From: Clusia tigrina
Taxonomy: Eukaryota > Arthropoda > Insecta > Diptera > Clusiidae
Assembly: GCA_920105625.2 (NCBI GenBank)
Contig: OV050030.1
Location: 321,274,368-321,338,367, forward strand
Reading direction: 5' to 3'
Length of the DNA stretch: 64,000 nt
The notes under the pieces are model-generated. The model had not been told where the DNA came from. It was given only the letters and a program-made list of their open reading frames with translations, and did not search any database. Numbering within the stretch: the first letter of the stretch is position 1; each line of letters begins with the position of its first letter. The translations under genes were made by a program, and so were the position numbers. Of this stretch, positions 1 to 11,050 are shown piece by piece.

Positions 1-935
1 GGGGCCCAATCAGCCGTAACTTTAGCTTTGTTGAAAAGCATTCTACAAGTTTTGCGAAGACTTGCAATTTCCGAGTTCCACCACGGAGGTTTAGGTTTGC
101 CCCGTGGTTCGGGAGTGATGCAAGAAGTATGAGTGGCTTTTTTAAAAGCTGTGGTCAGATCGTCGACCGCCCGATCAATGTCGGGACAATTGTGGATAAT
201 GGAAGGAGTCGTTGCTAAGCATGACCGCAGTTTCAGCCGGAAAAGAGGCCAGTTCGTGTTTTTCTATTGACTGGTTTAAGAGATCCTGTATTGCCTGTAG
301 TCTCCCTCGGGTCAATGTCAAAGGTGATATAGCAGTGGTCCGAAAAGGAGCATTCCTGTGAGACGAACCAACTGCTTATCATGTTGGAGTAGTTATCGCT
401 GACGATGGTCGGCTCATTTCCCCGGTTAGCAATGCCTAGTTATTTGAAATGATAAAGTCAAAAAGACACTCACCTCGATCATTTGTGCCGGAGCTGCCCC
501 ATATTTCGTGATGGGCATTGGAATCGGCGCCGATAATTACCGGAATCTGTTTCTGGTGGGCTACCGCATCCATTTGCTTTAGTATGTCTGGTGGCGGAGA
601 GTCGCCATAGTCATGAGCCATGTAGTTAGAGGAGATCAAGAACGTCCGTGGACCCATTTCAATGACGTCCGTGGACCCATTTCAACATTGTCTGTGTCAC
701 TGAATCTAGGGAGTAAAAGGGCATTAACGCAGTTTTTTACCAGAATGCAGGATCTTGTTTTACCTTGATCCTCGATATATACCATACGATACCATACGAG
801 TCCAGAAAACCGGTCATTTACGACCCAAGGTTCTTGGACGAGAATGAGCTCCTCCCCTATATCCGAGAGGCGGAGAAGCAGGGCTGCCGAGGCAGTTTTC
901 GAATGCTGAAGGTTAATCTGTAGTACCTTCAGCAT
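1..935 (-). pseudogene. LOA-A ORF2: apurinic-type endonuclease domain, broken
   Basis: The frame opens at 935 with MLKVLQINLQHSKTA, the usual N-terminal strand and Asn of the LINE EEP endonuclease, followed by LVQEPW. A second frame (657 to 436) carries the core GADSNAHHEIWGSS and NDRGECLFDFI. The stretch 435-1 carries SDHCYITF, the catalytic Asp-His of the domain, and a PPWWN linker that precedes RT in this clade. The switch between frames falls on a 23-bp tandem duplication at 642-687. The domain would nick target DNA to prime reverse transcription. It is broken here. Confidence 0.75.
642..687. repeat. 23-bp tandem duplication inside LOA-A endonuclease
   Basis: The unit beginning acgtccgtggacccattt occurs at 642-664 and again at 665-687 with differences only in the last two bases. 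The length is not a multiple of three, and the two endonuclease reading frames switch exactly here, so the duplication explains the frameshift. Confidence 0.9.
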
Positions 936-1665
936 TGTCTGGAAAAGTGATTATGGTGGAATTAAACTCTTCCTCTTCGGACATTGGAGAAATATATCCA
1001 CCAGCCACATCCGTGTCCATGTGGTCGAAGAATTCTCCGACCAGTTCGGAAGTTGAGAAGCGGCTGCCTATGGTTGTTACGGAGCACATACTCTCATTGT
1101 CACTACCCGGCAAAGGGGTGAGAGCCGGGCTCGAGCAACTAGGCTCATTGGCAGTGGCTTGTGGGACAGCACCAGCTGGGGGAGGCTGTTCGGGGGCTTG
1201 TGCATCGCACTTGTAGATGCGGAGAGTGATGTTTCCAAAGCCATAATTAATCACCCCCTCGCGGCAGTTGATGGGAACAAGGGATTGCTCGTTCAAAATG
1301 ATGGTGACCTCACGCAAAGTGCCTTTGGGGTCACCAACTTTCGCGACCTTCCAGCCATCGGTGGGAAGATCGGTATTGCTGAGCTTGAGGATCTTTAAGA
1401 TTGCCTCAGGCTCAGAGGGCTCGGCAGGAAGCCATGTTTTAGAGCGAGGGCGTTGAGGAACCTGGTCCAAAGGTACAGCGTTGAGCTTTGCACCCGTCGA
1501 GATCTCACCTACCCTATTGATTGCTACCTTATATTGATCCGCCGAACGTTGGTCCGAGCAACATACGATCTTAATATGTCCTTGATACCACCCTGCGTCA
1601 CGGTAGCTGGGTGAAGGACCAGGGTTGAGGGGCATAACCTCAACGAATATTGGTAACAGTACCAT
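913..1665 (-). CDS. LOA-A ORF1 C-terminal part, DUF4780-type protein
   Basis: 250 codons are open on the minus strand. The core reads GW.QGHIKIVCCSDQRSADQY, then RPRSKTWLPAEPSEPEAILK and NYGFGNITLRIYK. This is the pattern of the DUF4780 domain found in ORF1-like proteins of fly LOA/BilBo elements, probably a nucleic-acid-binding fold. Coding sense extends about 20 codons upstream of the first Met to a stop near 1733, so the true N-terminus is lost or lies in another frame. The C-terminal 80 residues are Pro/Ser-rich and acidic. The stop overlaps the start of ORF2. Confidence 0.7.
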   Translation of the reverse strand: MVLLPIFVEVMPLNPGPSPSYRDAGWYQGHIKIVCCSDQRSADQYKVAINRVGEISTGAKLNAVPLDQVPQRPRSKTWLPAEPSEPEAILKILKLSNTDLPTDGWKVAKVGDPKGTLREVTIILNEQSLVPINCREGVINYGFGNITLRIYKCDAQAPEQPPPAGAVPQATANEPSCSSPALTPLPGSDNESMCSVTTIGSRFSTSELVGEFFDHMDTDVAGGYISPMSEEEEFNSTIITFPDNAEGTTD

Positions 1666-1881
1666 TTCGACCTGTCTCCAATTGGCAGGAGTAATGGTCC
1701 CATCGGCATTGGCAGAGTCGACCTCAGCCCATTAGACCCTCTTATCAATTTAAGCTATCGCTCAAAGCTATGCTACCCTTGAGTCCCAAATCAAACACTG
1801 ATAAAACGTCAAATGGCTCTCTTTCACAATCTAACTAAGCGGTTTCGAAAGGTTAGGCTTGGTAGCCAGCCTTACGCGATG

Positions 1882-1937
1882 CGGTCCAATCCACCCAAAG
1901 CTTGGGATGCTTGGGATGCTTTGGGTGGATTGGACCG
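1882..1937. repeat. Perfect 20-bp inverted repeat with 16-base loop
   Basis: The left arm (1882-1901, starting cggtccaatccaccc) is the exact reverse complement of the right arm (1918-1937). The loop consists of two copies of the 9-mer ttgggatgc, slightly overlapping the arm. It lies near the junction of the LOA-A 5' region and the truncated I-type LINE. It may be a fold-back scar or a small hairpin; no protein-coding meaning is visible. Confidence 0.85.
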
Positions 1938-1959
1938 GGCGATCGGCTGATCTCTGCCT

Positions 1960-3134
1960 CTAGGGATTACCGGCTGCTTGTGCAGTGGAGTGGACACGCA
2001 CATCAGCGTGTGCCTTTGCCCGGTGATAGGTGAATGGGTTTATATTCTGTATGTAGGAAAAATCGTTTCTCAGAGATGAATTCTTCAGAAAAGTTGGCGT
2101 CGCTAGAGAGTTCAGACCAATTATTAGCGAAGGTATTTGCCATTTCAAAAGAAAAAGTCAAATGAGAATCTCCAGCAGTTAAGATACGAAGTGGCGTGGT
2201 TTTGCTGCCACAAAAAAAATCTCGATTATCGGACCATATTTGTTTGATACTGGATTTGGGAGTGATTTGAGATGTAAATTTTTCAAGAGAGTTGTTAAAT
2301 GACTATTCCACCATGGTACAGATTTTTTGACAAAGAAACTTTTAGTTTGTGGAATTGATACGTTGGCATCAAACCGAATTGCTTTGGAAAAATTAACTGC
2401 TTCTTGGTTAATATTATAGAATGGGGAGAAACATTCAAATCTACGCGCGCAAGCGACCTAAAATGCAGTCCAATTTGCTAAATCAGTTTTGAATTTGTGC
2501 TTGGGAATGAATCTTTCAGGATTGAGGTTGGATATGATATCAATACAAATGGGGAAATGATCACTGTTATGGAGATTATCTAAAGTAACCCAACTAACTC
2601 AATGTGGGTGAAGATTTTGTGCGTTGAAATATGAGTGGGGGACCCATCATTTAAAACGATGAGATCGCGGGCAAGAATAAAATCCTCCTAAGATTTTGCC
2701 TCTATCATTGGCTTGAGGAGAGCCCCAGAGAGTACTCCAAGAGCTGAAATCGCCGGATAAAGCGTAACCTAGTAAAGACTGTAAATCCTGAACTAAAAAG
2801 TTTTGTTGAAGGGGGATATAGGTATTTATTATTGTGAAAGTTAGTCCGTATTTGATTTCTTATGCTAACGATGCTAATGGAGGTTGTACATTAAGTTATT
2901 CATGCGGAATATGCTTCTTGATTAGACTCCCGATTCCTTGTATAGATGAGAGGTTTGTAGAAAGGTTGTGGAAATATCCAATTGTTTAGGGGTGATTATA
3001 TTATATTTTCCGTAAGAGAAGTGCGTTTCTTGAAGTGCAATGATGTCAGGAGAAATATCTTTTATGAGCAAATGGAGTTCATTGTAGTAGTTTATAAAAC
3101 CTTTTATGTTCCAGTGAAATATTTTAATAGTCAT
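1960..3134 (-). pseudogene. I-type LINE ORF2: endonuclease and linker, decayed
   Basis: The start at 3134 reads MTIKIFHWNIKGF, then PDIIALQETHFS, typical of the N-terminus of I-clade endonucleases. Further on, separate frames show SGDFSSWSTLWGSP with NDRGKIL (about 2760-2690), then LNDGSPTH (about 2640). These are the core metal-binding and RG..L segments of the fold. Downstream the frame is interrupted by many stops, and only linker-like sequence remains to about 1960. The product would have been the LINE endonuclease-RT protein; it is dead here. Confidence 0.7.
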
Positions 3135-3153
3135 AATGAAAGTAGGGTATAAT

Positions 3154-4371
3154 TTAGTCAGATATTGCAGAGTCTTTATCTTGTTTGTTTGGAAGCTTTG
3201 TATTGAAAATATTAGAGTAGGTAGGAGAGTTGTAAGAAGGAAGAGAGGAGTGTGTATTATTCAGCGTGTAAATGGGTTTCAAAGAAGAGAGAGTATTTTG
3301 AGAGTTATCGATGTTTGCTGCAATGGTCTTGTCACTGTGTTTAGTAGGAGGGACAGTTTGCGAGGAATTCTTTGCGATTGGCGTGTCTTTGGTATTTATG
3401 TGATTTTGTTCTTTTAATTTGTTTTCGTTATTAGGTTGTGTTTTTGTTTCATTTATGTAGTTTTGATTGTTGATTTTAGGTTTTTCTGTTTGTTTGGTTG
3501 AGAGAGTAGCTGCATAGCTATTCGGTGATGGGTCGGGATTGGATTGTTTTGTATAACTGTTTTCCTTCACGCATACTGCACTTCTTTTTAATTTGGATTT
3601 TAAAAACTTCTTTTTGTTGCTGGAATTTGGTGCATTCTTTTGATTATGGTTTTCAAGACAATTTGCACAGAGAGTGCGAGAGCAGCCGGTATTGTTGTAC
3701 GGGGGAAGATTACAGGTAATGCAAGCAGGTGCATTTCTGCAAAATTTGGCTGTGTGTCCCAATTTGGCAAGATTTGCATCGCACTCGATTGGGGATGTAT
3801 TCTCGAATCCTCGCAGAGTACCATGAAATATCTATTTTTGTTGGAAGATGGAAGCGATCGAAAGTCAACAAAACTACAGCACTTGGATGTGGCTTACCGT
3901 CAATTAGTTTATTAAATTTGTATACCAAAATTACACCCTGGGATGAAAGTTCACTATTTCATCTTCTGCAACTTGGTTGAGGCATGGAGCGTACACTGTA
4001 CCCTTAGTGCTATTTAGTGATACGTGAAAGAAGCATTTAATTGGACATATTCCATGGAGTTCTTTTGCGGCAATAATCTTCTTTGCAACTTCTACACTTT
4101 TCACTAAAAGAAGCAAATTACCATCGCGAAGTTCCGAGATAGTTAAAATTTCTTTACTGATTAATTTCAATGATTTGTGTACAGCACAATAGGAGAAATC
4201 TTTTAGTGGCTTACTATCAATAGTGGAGGCAACAACAACAAACTTATAGTCGTTTAATCGTGTTTCAGGTAGCTCTGGGAAGAAGTCCGGTAGTGGTGTC
4301 GAAACTTTTTTTTTAGCTGTATGATTGTCTGCTAATGCGGCGAACCGGTTGTCCCCCAAGCGGGGGTGCAT
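3154..4371 (-). pseudogene. I-type LINE ORF1: nucleic-acid-binding gag-like protein, frameshifted
   Basis: The N-terminal frame 4371-3931 starts MHPRLGDNRFAALADN and contains an RRM-like segment (YKFVVVASTID ... CPIKCFFH). The reading then moves to 3928-3710 (REYIPNRVRCKSCQIGTH) and to 3762-3154 (CITCNLPPYNNTGC, CANC). Together these give CCHC-type knuckles as in I-element ORF1 proteins, which coat the element RNA. The C-terminal 130 residues are Asn/Thr/Ser-rich. Two frameshifts (about 3930 and 3740) make it non-functional. Confidence 0.75.
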
Positions 4372-4529
4372 GGGGCACTCTGATTATAATGAGTGTATTC
4401 GCGCGACTGAACGTGTATTTTCGAGGTATACGGAAAGAAGAGAAGAATAAATTAAAGAGAAAGTAATAACGGTATTTTATTTGAGTAAAGAACTGTGAGT
4501 ACGAGTCTTCACAAAAACGATGTGATCGC

Positions 4530-5176
4530 AACGAGTGATAGTCGAAGACTTGTTCTTTTCATATTTCGATTTTGTTCGCAAGGCTCATTGTTATGAAGCT
4601 AGCTTGTGAACCGTTGTCTAAAAGCGCTCGGCAATAAATTTGTTGTCGCCACTTATCAAATATAGTCACGGAAATCGTGCTGAGCAATACTGTGGTTGTT
4701 TGTATAGGGAGATCTCGTTTGCCGTAAGTGATATCGGAGCATTTTGCGTTGTTTTAATAGACTAATTGAAGCAATTGCATTGAAGCTCCCAAATGAAGCA
4801 ATATTTTGTGTTTTTTTAATGCACCTTGTGCAGTTGCCTGACAAGCAAGATTTTGCATTGTGCCCATCTTTCAGGCAGCTTACACAGTATTTTGCTTTTG
4901 GGACTGTGTTTAACCGCTAACTTGTTGTCATCTTGAGAAAATCTTGACATTGGAATAGCGCATGATGTTGATTGCATGTGATGCATGCTGGACCTGTTGG
5001 CACTGAGACACTTAACGCCTGGTAGGCCTTTGGTGGCCCTTGTTCTGCCGCATCCTTGTTGGGCCTTCCTCCTAAAGCTTCCAATGACTGGAAGCTGGAG
5101 TGCAAGGAATTTCAAGAATTCGTTTAGAGATGGTATCTCCTTCAGTTATTTTAAGGATTGTTCCCATAATGCTTGA
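4530..5176 (-). pseudogene. BEL/Pao gag zinc knuckle and protease fragment, antisense
   Basis: Reading the minus strand from 5170 down gives the C-terminal gag of a BEL/Pao element: PSLNEFLKFL, SLEALGG, then ACITCNQHHALFQCQDF, the Cys/His knuckle. About 350 bases later comes YCRALLDNGSQASFIT (about 4640-4580), the aspartic-protease active-site loop. The two parts lie in different frames with stops between. No LTR is attached. The high-coordinate end joins the Jockey-A ORF1 at about 5177 and the low end joins the I-type LINE. Confidence 0.75.
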
Positions 5177-6295
5177 TTGGTTTTGTATATGTTTTGGCCC
5201 AACACTAACAAAAAGCAAAAAATAGCAAAAAACCCAAGCCAGAGTAAGGTATCAAACTGCTGGTTGAGCGATACTACTTCAGAAAGAAAAAACAGATTTG
5301 CTGCTTTGACCGTTGATGATGACGAACTTGCTGAATCCTCGCACAGTGGACAAGTTGATCAAAATGAGTCAGAAAAAGAAAAAACAACTAGTCTGAAAAA
5401 AAAGTTTAAACAAACCACCCCCTATATACGTACAAGGCGTAGAATGCATAAAGACGTTAAAAAATGCGCTTACCGCTGTTGCAGACAGTAACTTCATATT
5501 TAAAATATTAACAAACAATGAAGTACGAGTTCAATCGAATGACTCGGAAACATACACAAAAATATTCCAAATGCTAAAGCAAAAAGGTACGAAGCTGTAC
5601 ACATTTAAACCCAAAAATGAAAGGGGCTTCAAGGTCATTCTTCGCAATATGCACCCCTCCGCAGACCAAGAAGAAATTAAAAATGAGCTTGGTAAAAAGG
5701 GTCACAAAGTTTTAAACATAACTAACATAACTCAACGGGCAACAAAAAAACCGCTACCACTGTTTAGCATAGAACTAGAAACAAATACTAACAATAAAGA
5801 TATTTATAGCATAGTAGTTTTTGAGGCACCTCATCATCAAAGAGAAGTCGCGCAATGCACTAAATACCAAAAATACGGACATACAAAAAACTACTGTACA
5901 AGGGATCCAGTATGTGTGAAATGCGCTGGAAAGCATCTAACAAGTGAATATCAAAAAAAAATAACCAACGCAGCTGAAATTAAATGTGCCCTATGTGGCG
6001 GAAATCATACTGCAAACTACAAAGGCTGTGAAATATACAAAACCATAAAAATTCAAAGGTTTCCATCTTTACGCAGAAAGGATCCCTTATTACTACAGAC
6101 CAAAAATATGGATGTATCAGTAGTTAAACCAGGCGTAAGCTATGCCGATATTGCAGGGTCGCCAAATCCAAATAAAACTGAAGAAAATACAAAAAATTCA
6201 AACGATAGTGATATTAATGAACTTAAAGACATGGTGAAATCCCTAATCACTCAAATGACTAATATGATGAATACCATAACAATGTTACTAACAAG
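5177..6295 (+). pseudogene. Jockey-A ORF1: PRE_C2HC/zinc-knuckle protein, frameshifted and interrupted
   Basis: The N-terminal frame (5177-5491) has the NRFAAL motif near residue 40 and Lys-rich sequence. A shift near 5425 leads to PPIYVQGVECIKTL and the PRE_C2HC region (KLYTFKPKNERGFKVILR). Three knuckles follow at about 5855-6040. The first has lost its second Cys (CTKYQKYGHTKNYC), the second ends in SEY instead of a Cys, and the third (CALCGGNHTANYKGC) is intact. The last 40 residues (INELKDMVKSL) are a heptad-like tail. The protein would package LINE RNA. Beyond 6295 the reading frame belongs to the inserted Jockey-B. Confidence 0.8.
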
Positions 6296-6431
6296 TGTTC
6301 GGACGTGTTTTTGTACGCTCAGTGTTTGATTGGATTTACATATTTCTCAAATATTATTTTGTTGTATTAATATTATCAATTAAATCAAAATAATCTCGAG
6401 AAATTTAACAGTTCGTTTAATAAATTAAATA

Positions 6432-6819
6432 TGAAATATAATTCAAAAAGTAAACACTAAAAATATAAACATAAACATATACATAAAGCTATGAGTGTCG
6501 CTCACTCTCCTCATAGAGAGCGTCGGCACTCGGTGCATATACCCGTTGCACCAAGCAATAACACTACAACAATATAATACGGCATATTATCGGCACCAAC
6601 AATGCCACTAGCAGAGTCATCATCTGAAATATAATTCAAAAAGTAAACACTAAAAATATAAACATAAACATATACATAAAGCTATGAGTGTCGCTCACTC
6701 TCCTCATAGAGAGCGTCGGCACTCGGTGCATATACCCGTTGCACCAAGCAATAACACTACAACAATATAATACGGCATATTATAGGCACCAACAATGCCA
6801 CTAGCAGAGTCATCATCTG
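6432..6819 (+). repeat. Two tandem 193-bp monomers at the Jockey-B 5' end
   Basis: Copy 1 (6433-6625) and copy 2 (6626-6819) share an exact 193-base period and differ at very few positions (tatcggcacc versus tataggcacc). Each unit holds 5' UTR sequence plus the first 8 codons of ORF1 (MPLAESSS). The ATG of copy 1 (6602) runs into a stop soon after entering copy 2; the ATG of copy 2 (6795) opens ORF1. The arrangement resembles the 5' promoter monomers known from some mammalian L1 families. Confidence 0.9.
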
Positions 6820-8233
6820 TGTCAGTAGCAGCGTCGGCAACAGCAGCGAACTCAACAGAAAAGTCGATCCCAGCAACTGTCGCTACAGGAAAGAGCGCGA
6901 TGACTTTCGTTGAAACAACAACGAAGGCAAGGCAGCCCAGCATAGCGCCGTCACCAAACTCAGCAGCAGTAAGGAGTACAGCAACAATGCCTCTGCAGGC
7001 GGTAATAAACGGTGAGGTAAAGAAATTTAAAAAAGTGGCGGTAGTGCAGACTGGTATTGACCGCTACATAAACATTAATATTAAAAGAAAGATAAGCCAC
7101 AAAAGGTCATGGGCGTCACCAAAAGGGCAAACACAAAAAACTCAGGTGCTCCTCTGGAGAATAACACATTTGCACTTCTTAGTGTAGAGAATTCTACTAA
7201 TAAATCGAAAGGTGAACCTGTAGTCAGTAACGCCAGACCGCCATCAATTTACCTGCGCGAGCGTAATTCTAATCAATTAGTATTGAACATCGCAAATATT
7301 ATAGGCACAAATAATTTTCACATTGTGCCTCTTAGAAAAGGTATTGAGGAGACAAAGATACAGGCATATAGTGAAAAGCACTATCGTGATATTATAAATT
7401 TTTTAACCGGGAACAAGAAAAATTATTATTCCTATCAGCTAAAGAGCTCAAAAGGCCTTGTTATTGTTTTAAAAGAAATCGAAGCCACAGTAGATTCTGG
7501 CGATATTAAAGAGGCTCTTGAAGAGCAAGGGTTCCCCGTTAAGGTTGTGATAAATATTGTGAATAGAAATAAGGTTCCACAACCTATATTTAAAGTTGAA
7601 CTGCTCCCCAACTCAACCCAGCTTAAAAAGAACGAGACGCACCCAATATATAACCTAAGATATCTTTTACACCGCACAATTACGGTTGAAGAACCGCACA
7701 AACGTAACGGCCCAATACAATGTATGAATTGTCAAGAATTCGGCCACTCTAAATCGTACTGCACACTGCGCAGTGTTTTTGTAGTTTGCGGTGATCTGCA
7801 CCCTACAAGTACTTGCACCTTAGCTAAAGCTGACACATCCGCAAAGAAATGTAGTAACTGTGGTGGTAGCCACACGGCAAATTACAGAGGTTGCCCTGTA
7901 TATAACGATCTATAATCAAAACTGTCGCAGAGTATACAATTAAAACGTAACTTATCCCCAAATCCTATTTATATCCAGCCTGCCACCTCAAATCCTCAGA
8001 TAGGTGACCCTATTATGCAAAAACCTAATTCTGGTCAAGCAACCTACGCAAGTGTTCTGTAGGTTAACGTACGGCAAGTTAAAAATAACAATGCATCTAA
8101 TAGTGGAGTAGAAACCATGATCCTAAATCTTACTCAGTGTATGACTCAATTCATGTCTACAGTGCAAAATATGCTACAAGATTTAATTAAAGCTCAAAAT
8201 CAGATGATCCAAACTCTTGTAAATAAAAAATGA
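6795..8233 (+). pseudogene. Jockey-B ORF1: zinc-knuckle RNA-binding protein, frameshifted
   Basis: The start at 6795 (MPLAESSSVSVAAS) leads through a Ser/Ala/Thr-rich N-terminus. A shift at about 7130 enters 7109-7915, with LENNTFALLSVEN, RPPSIYLRE, the PRE_C2HC region (KSSKGLVIVLKEIE) and three knuckles. These are CMNCQEFGHSKSYC (intact), FVVCGDLHPTSTC (first Cys replaced by Phe) and CSNCGGSHTANYRGC. Stops at 7913 and about 8060 interrupt the tail, which otherwise continues in frame to TGA 8231-8233. The stop overlaps the ORF2 start as ATGA, a layout suited to termination-reinitiation. Confidence 0.8.
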
Positions 8234-10881
8234 GTTTGTTAAAAATATGTTTATGGAACGCAAACGGTGTTAACCAGCATTAACTAGCCCTTAATAAGTT
8301 TCTACATGACCACGAAATTGATGTTATGCTTTTGTCTGAAACACATCTCACAAACAAATAAAACTTTCATCTACCAGGCTTCAAATTTTATAACACAAAT
8401 CATCCTGATGGTAAGGCACATGGCGGTACAGCTATTCTAATCAGAAATCGGCTTAAGCATCATCTTATGCAATCGGATTCGATGCAATGGATGCAAGCTA
8501 CATCAGTATCTATTAAAAATCGTGGCAAAGACCTGACGCTTTCAGCTATATACTGCCCACCCCGTTTTACTGTAACAGAAACTCAATTTAAAGAACTTTT
8601 TGATTCCCTTGGTGATAGATTTCTAGCTGGCGGTGATTATAATGCGAAACATAAACACTGGGGCTCTCGCCTAATTAATCTAAAAGGCCGACAATTGTAC
8701 AATGCAATAACTAACAGACATAATAAATACGATTTTGTCTCACCAGGACAGCCCACTTTTTGGCCAACAGACCCAAAGAAAATTCCTGATCTTATTGATT
8801 TTGCTATTTCTAAAAATATAGATAGGTCTTTAGTATCAGCGGAAACCTGTGTCGATCTGTCCTCTGATCACTCGCCTGTAATAATCAACCTTTATGAACA
8901 ACCAGAATATACAAGCCCACAGTTTCGCCTAGGGACCAACCAAACCGATTGGTTAAAATACAAAAAGTATATTAGTAGTCATATCTCTACAAGAGTTGAG
9001 GTAAAACATGCAGATGATATAGATAACAATATTGATATTTTCATCTCCATGCTAGCGACTGCAGCCGTAGTGGCAACGCCAAAAAAATACTTCTAGAAAG
9101 TGCAAGTATGCCTGTACAAATACCCAAATTGAAAAACTTGTAGCACAGAAACGACGGCTGCGCCGAGAATGGCACACCCATCTCTAAATACAATCTTAAA
9201 GCAGCCGAAAGGGCGCTTAAAGATGCTCTTACAAAGGAGGAGGATAAAAACCTAAAAAAAGTACCTGAAGAAGGTAATCCCAAATTCTACCGAAAGGTAT
9301 TCCCTTTGGAAGGCATCTAAAAACTTCAAGCCTCCAATGGAAGGTGTAAAACCTATAAGAAACCCGTACGGCGCGTGGGCTCAAAGCGTTCAAGAAAAAG
9401 AACTGTGCTTTGCACGACATTTATGCAACGTGTTCCAGCCGAATATGGATACAAACTCCTATGCACTGCCTGCCTTACCTTGCAGTACTGAGATTGCTCA
9501 GCCTATTAAAATTTCCCTTCCAGAAATAGCCAAACAAATTAAACAACTGAATCTAAAAAAATCACCTGGATTCGATAATATTACCCCGAAAATGCTAAAA
9601 CAGTAACCAGATTGTGCATCAGCATTTCTCTGTAAGCTTTTTAACGCAATCTTGGGCATCGGTTACTATCCGAATGCATGGAAGAAGTCTCAGATATGTA
9701 TGATAGCTAAACCTGGAAAAGACGCAACGCTACCGCCATCATATAGACCTATCAGCCTGTTGCCTTGCCTTTCCAAATTGTTTGCGAAACTACTATTAAA
9801 TAAACTATCTGCTTTTCTTCATGAACATAGCGTAATACCGCAACACCAATTTGGTTTTCGCGAAAAGCACAGCACTATTGAGCAAGTCAATCGAATTTCA
9901 AATGAAATAAGAAAAGCATTTGAACTCGGGGAGGTTTGCTCTGCAATATTCCTTGACGTGGCTCAAGCATTTGATAAGGTATGGCATCAAGGACTGATGT
10001 TCAAAATCAAAAAGTTTCTCCCAAAAAGCTATCCTAAAATTATTGAGTCTTATTTATCCAATAGACGTTTCAGGGTAAAAGTAAACGAATTCATTTCCGA
10101 AGATTTTCCAATTTTAGCCGGTGTGCCCCAAGGTAGCGTTCTAGGCCCTGCATTATATGTAATATTCACATCTGATACTCCTATAAGTGAAAGCACGCTA
10201 ATTTCAACATTTGCGGATGATACCGCCATACTCAGTTGCAATAAATGTTCGATAATGGCGTCGAGAGCTCTACAAGAGCACTTAGTTAGGGTAGAAGAAT
10301 GGTTAGGAATGTGGCGTATAAAGGTCAATGAGCAAAAAAGCAAACACGTAACATTCTCTTTGAGGCCTGGTACGTGTCCAGCCATTCGGCTCAATAATAT
10401 TGAGATTCCACAAGCTAATGAAGTCACCTATCTCGGCATTCATTTAGACAGGCGCTTAACTTGGCGTACGCACATTTCAACTAAAATTTTAAATATGAAG
10501 TTGAATGTCGCCAAGCTGCATTGGCTAATTAACCACAAATCTACCTTAAGTCTAGAATACAAAATCCTCCTACACAATACAGTTATTAAACCGATATGGT
10601 TGTATGGGATTCAACTGTGGGGTAATGCATCCGCTTCTAACATTGCCATAATTCAAAGGTTTCAGTAAAAGATACTTAGGTTAATAACAGGTGCTCCATA
10701 GTACATGCGTAACGATAATATTCACAAAGGCCTGAAAATACCAACAATTATCACAGAAATAAAGTCTAGAAAGCAGATATACATAGCAAAACTGGAAAAT
10801 CACCCAAATCCACTAGCTAATTCCCTCGCAAAACCGATAAGCCGATCCCGCCTGCAGAGAAGAGACCTTCCGGCCTTTTGA
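8230..10881 (+). pseudogene. Jockey-B ORF2: endonuclease and reverse transcriptase, several lesions
   Basis: ATG at 8230 overlaps the ORF1 stop. Endonuclease motifs are LWNANGV, LLSETHL, GGDYNAKHKHWGS (about 8625) and SSDHSPVII (about 8865). RT motifs are KKSPGFD, SYRPISLLPCLSKLF, HQFGFREKHST, LDVAQAFDKVWH, GVPQGSVLGPALY and TFADDTAIL (about 10210, catalytic Asp pair present). In-frame stops occur at 8281, 8359, 9094 and 9604, and small frame changes between 9100 and 9320. The C-terminal region after 10670 contains further stops. No RNase H is present, as expected for Jockey. Confidence 0.85.
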
Positions 10882-11050
10882 AGAGCGAAGCAGAACCGAA
10901 ATTTTGATGGCCAAATACAATTTGGGTTCAAATTATTTTTTAGTGACTAGTTTTAAGATTTGATATACTTATTGTTAGGCTTAATAATAATAAATTATTA
11001 ATAAATTCTTGTAATAAGAAAAAAAAAAAACTAACAAGCTTAAAAGAATG

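Larger units (their letters stand above)
1..1760 (-). mobile_element. LOA-A: LOA/BilBo-type LINE, 5' half, antisense, cut by window edge
   Basis: Two overlapping minus-strand reading frames give the order ORF1 (DUF4780-type) then ORF2 (endonuclease), the layout of LOA/BilBo-clade non-LTR retrotransposons. Reverse transcriptase would lie left of base 1, so the element is truncated only by the window. ORF2 starts at 935 and ORF1 stops at 913-915, so the frames overlap by 23 bases. The stretch 1740-1950 upstream of ORF1 is probably 5' UTR, but its boundary with the neighbouring I-type LINE is not visible. Clade assignment rests on family knowledge and visible motifs, not on an alignment. Confidence 0.75.
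1950..4440 (-). mobile_element. I-clade LINE, antisense, truncated before reverse transcriptase
   Basis: On the minus strand a gag-like ORF1 with cysteine knuckles (4371 to 3154) is followed after 20 bases by an endonuclease frame (3134 downward), matching I-factor organisation. The endonuclease can be followed in shifting frames to about 1960, where it abuts the LOA-A 5' region. No RT or RNase H is present, so the 3' two-thirds are lost. The 5' end is about 4440, next to a BEL scrap. Confidence 0.7.
6296..11029 (+). mobile_element. Jockey-B: near full-length Jockey LINE inserted in Jockey-A
   Basis: The insert is bounded by the 9-bp direct repeat actaacaag at 6287-6295 and 11030-11038. The 3' end has an A-run (11019-11030). 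In order it contains a 5' UTR with a duplicated block, ORF1, ORF2 and a 3' UTR of about 150 bp. The insertion point is inside the end of Jockey-A ORF1. Both ORFs carry stops and frameshifts, so this copy is inactive. A shorter relative of its ORF1 lies at 19440-19800. Confidence 0.85.

Noticed and set aside
935..1456. Plus-strand frames of 60-90 codons
   Set aside because: They lie opposite LOA-A ORF1, whose minus-strand reading has recognisable DUF4780 motifs; the plus frames have none.
3136..3980. Plus-strand frames opposite the I-type ORF1
   Set aside because: Shadow frames of the antisense gag-like ORF1 with its knuckles.
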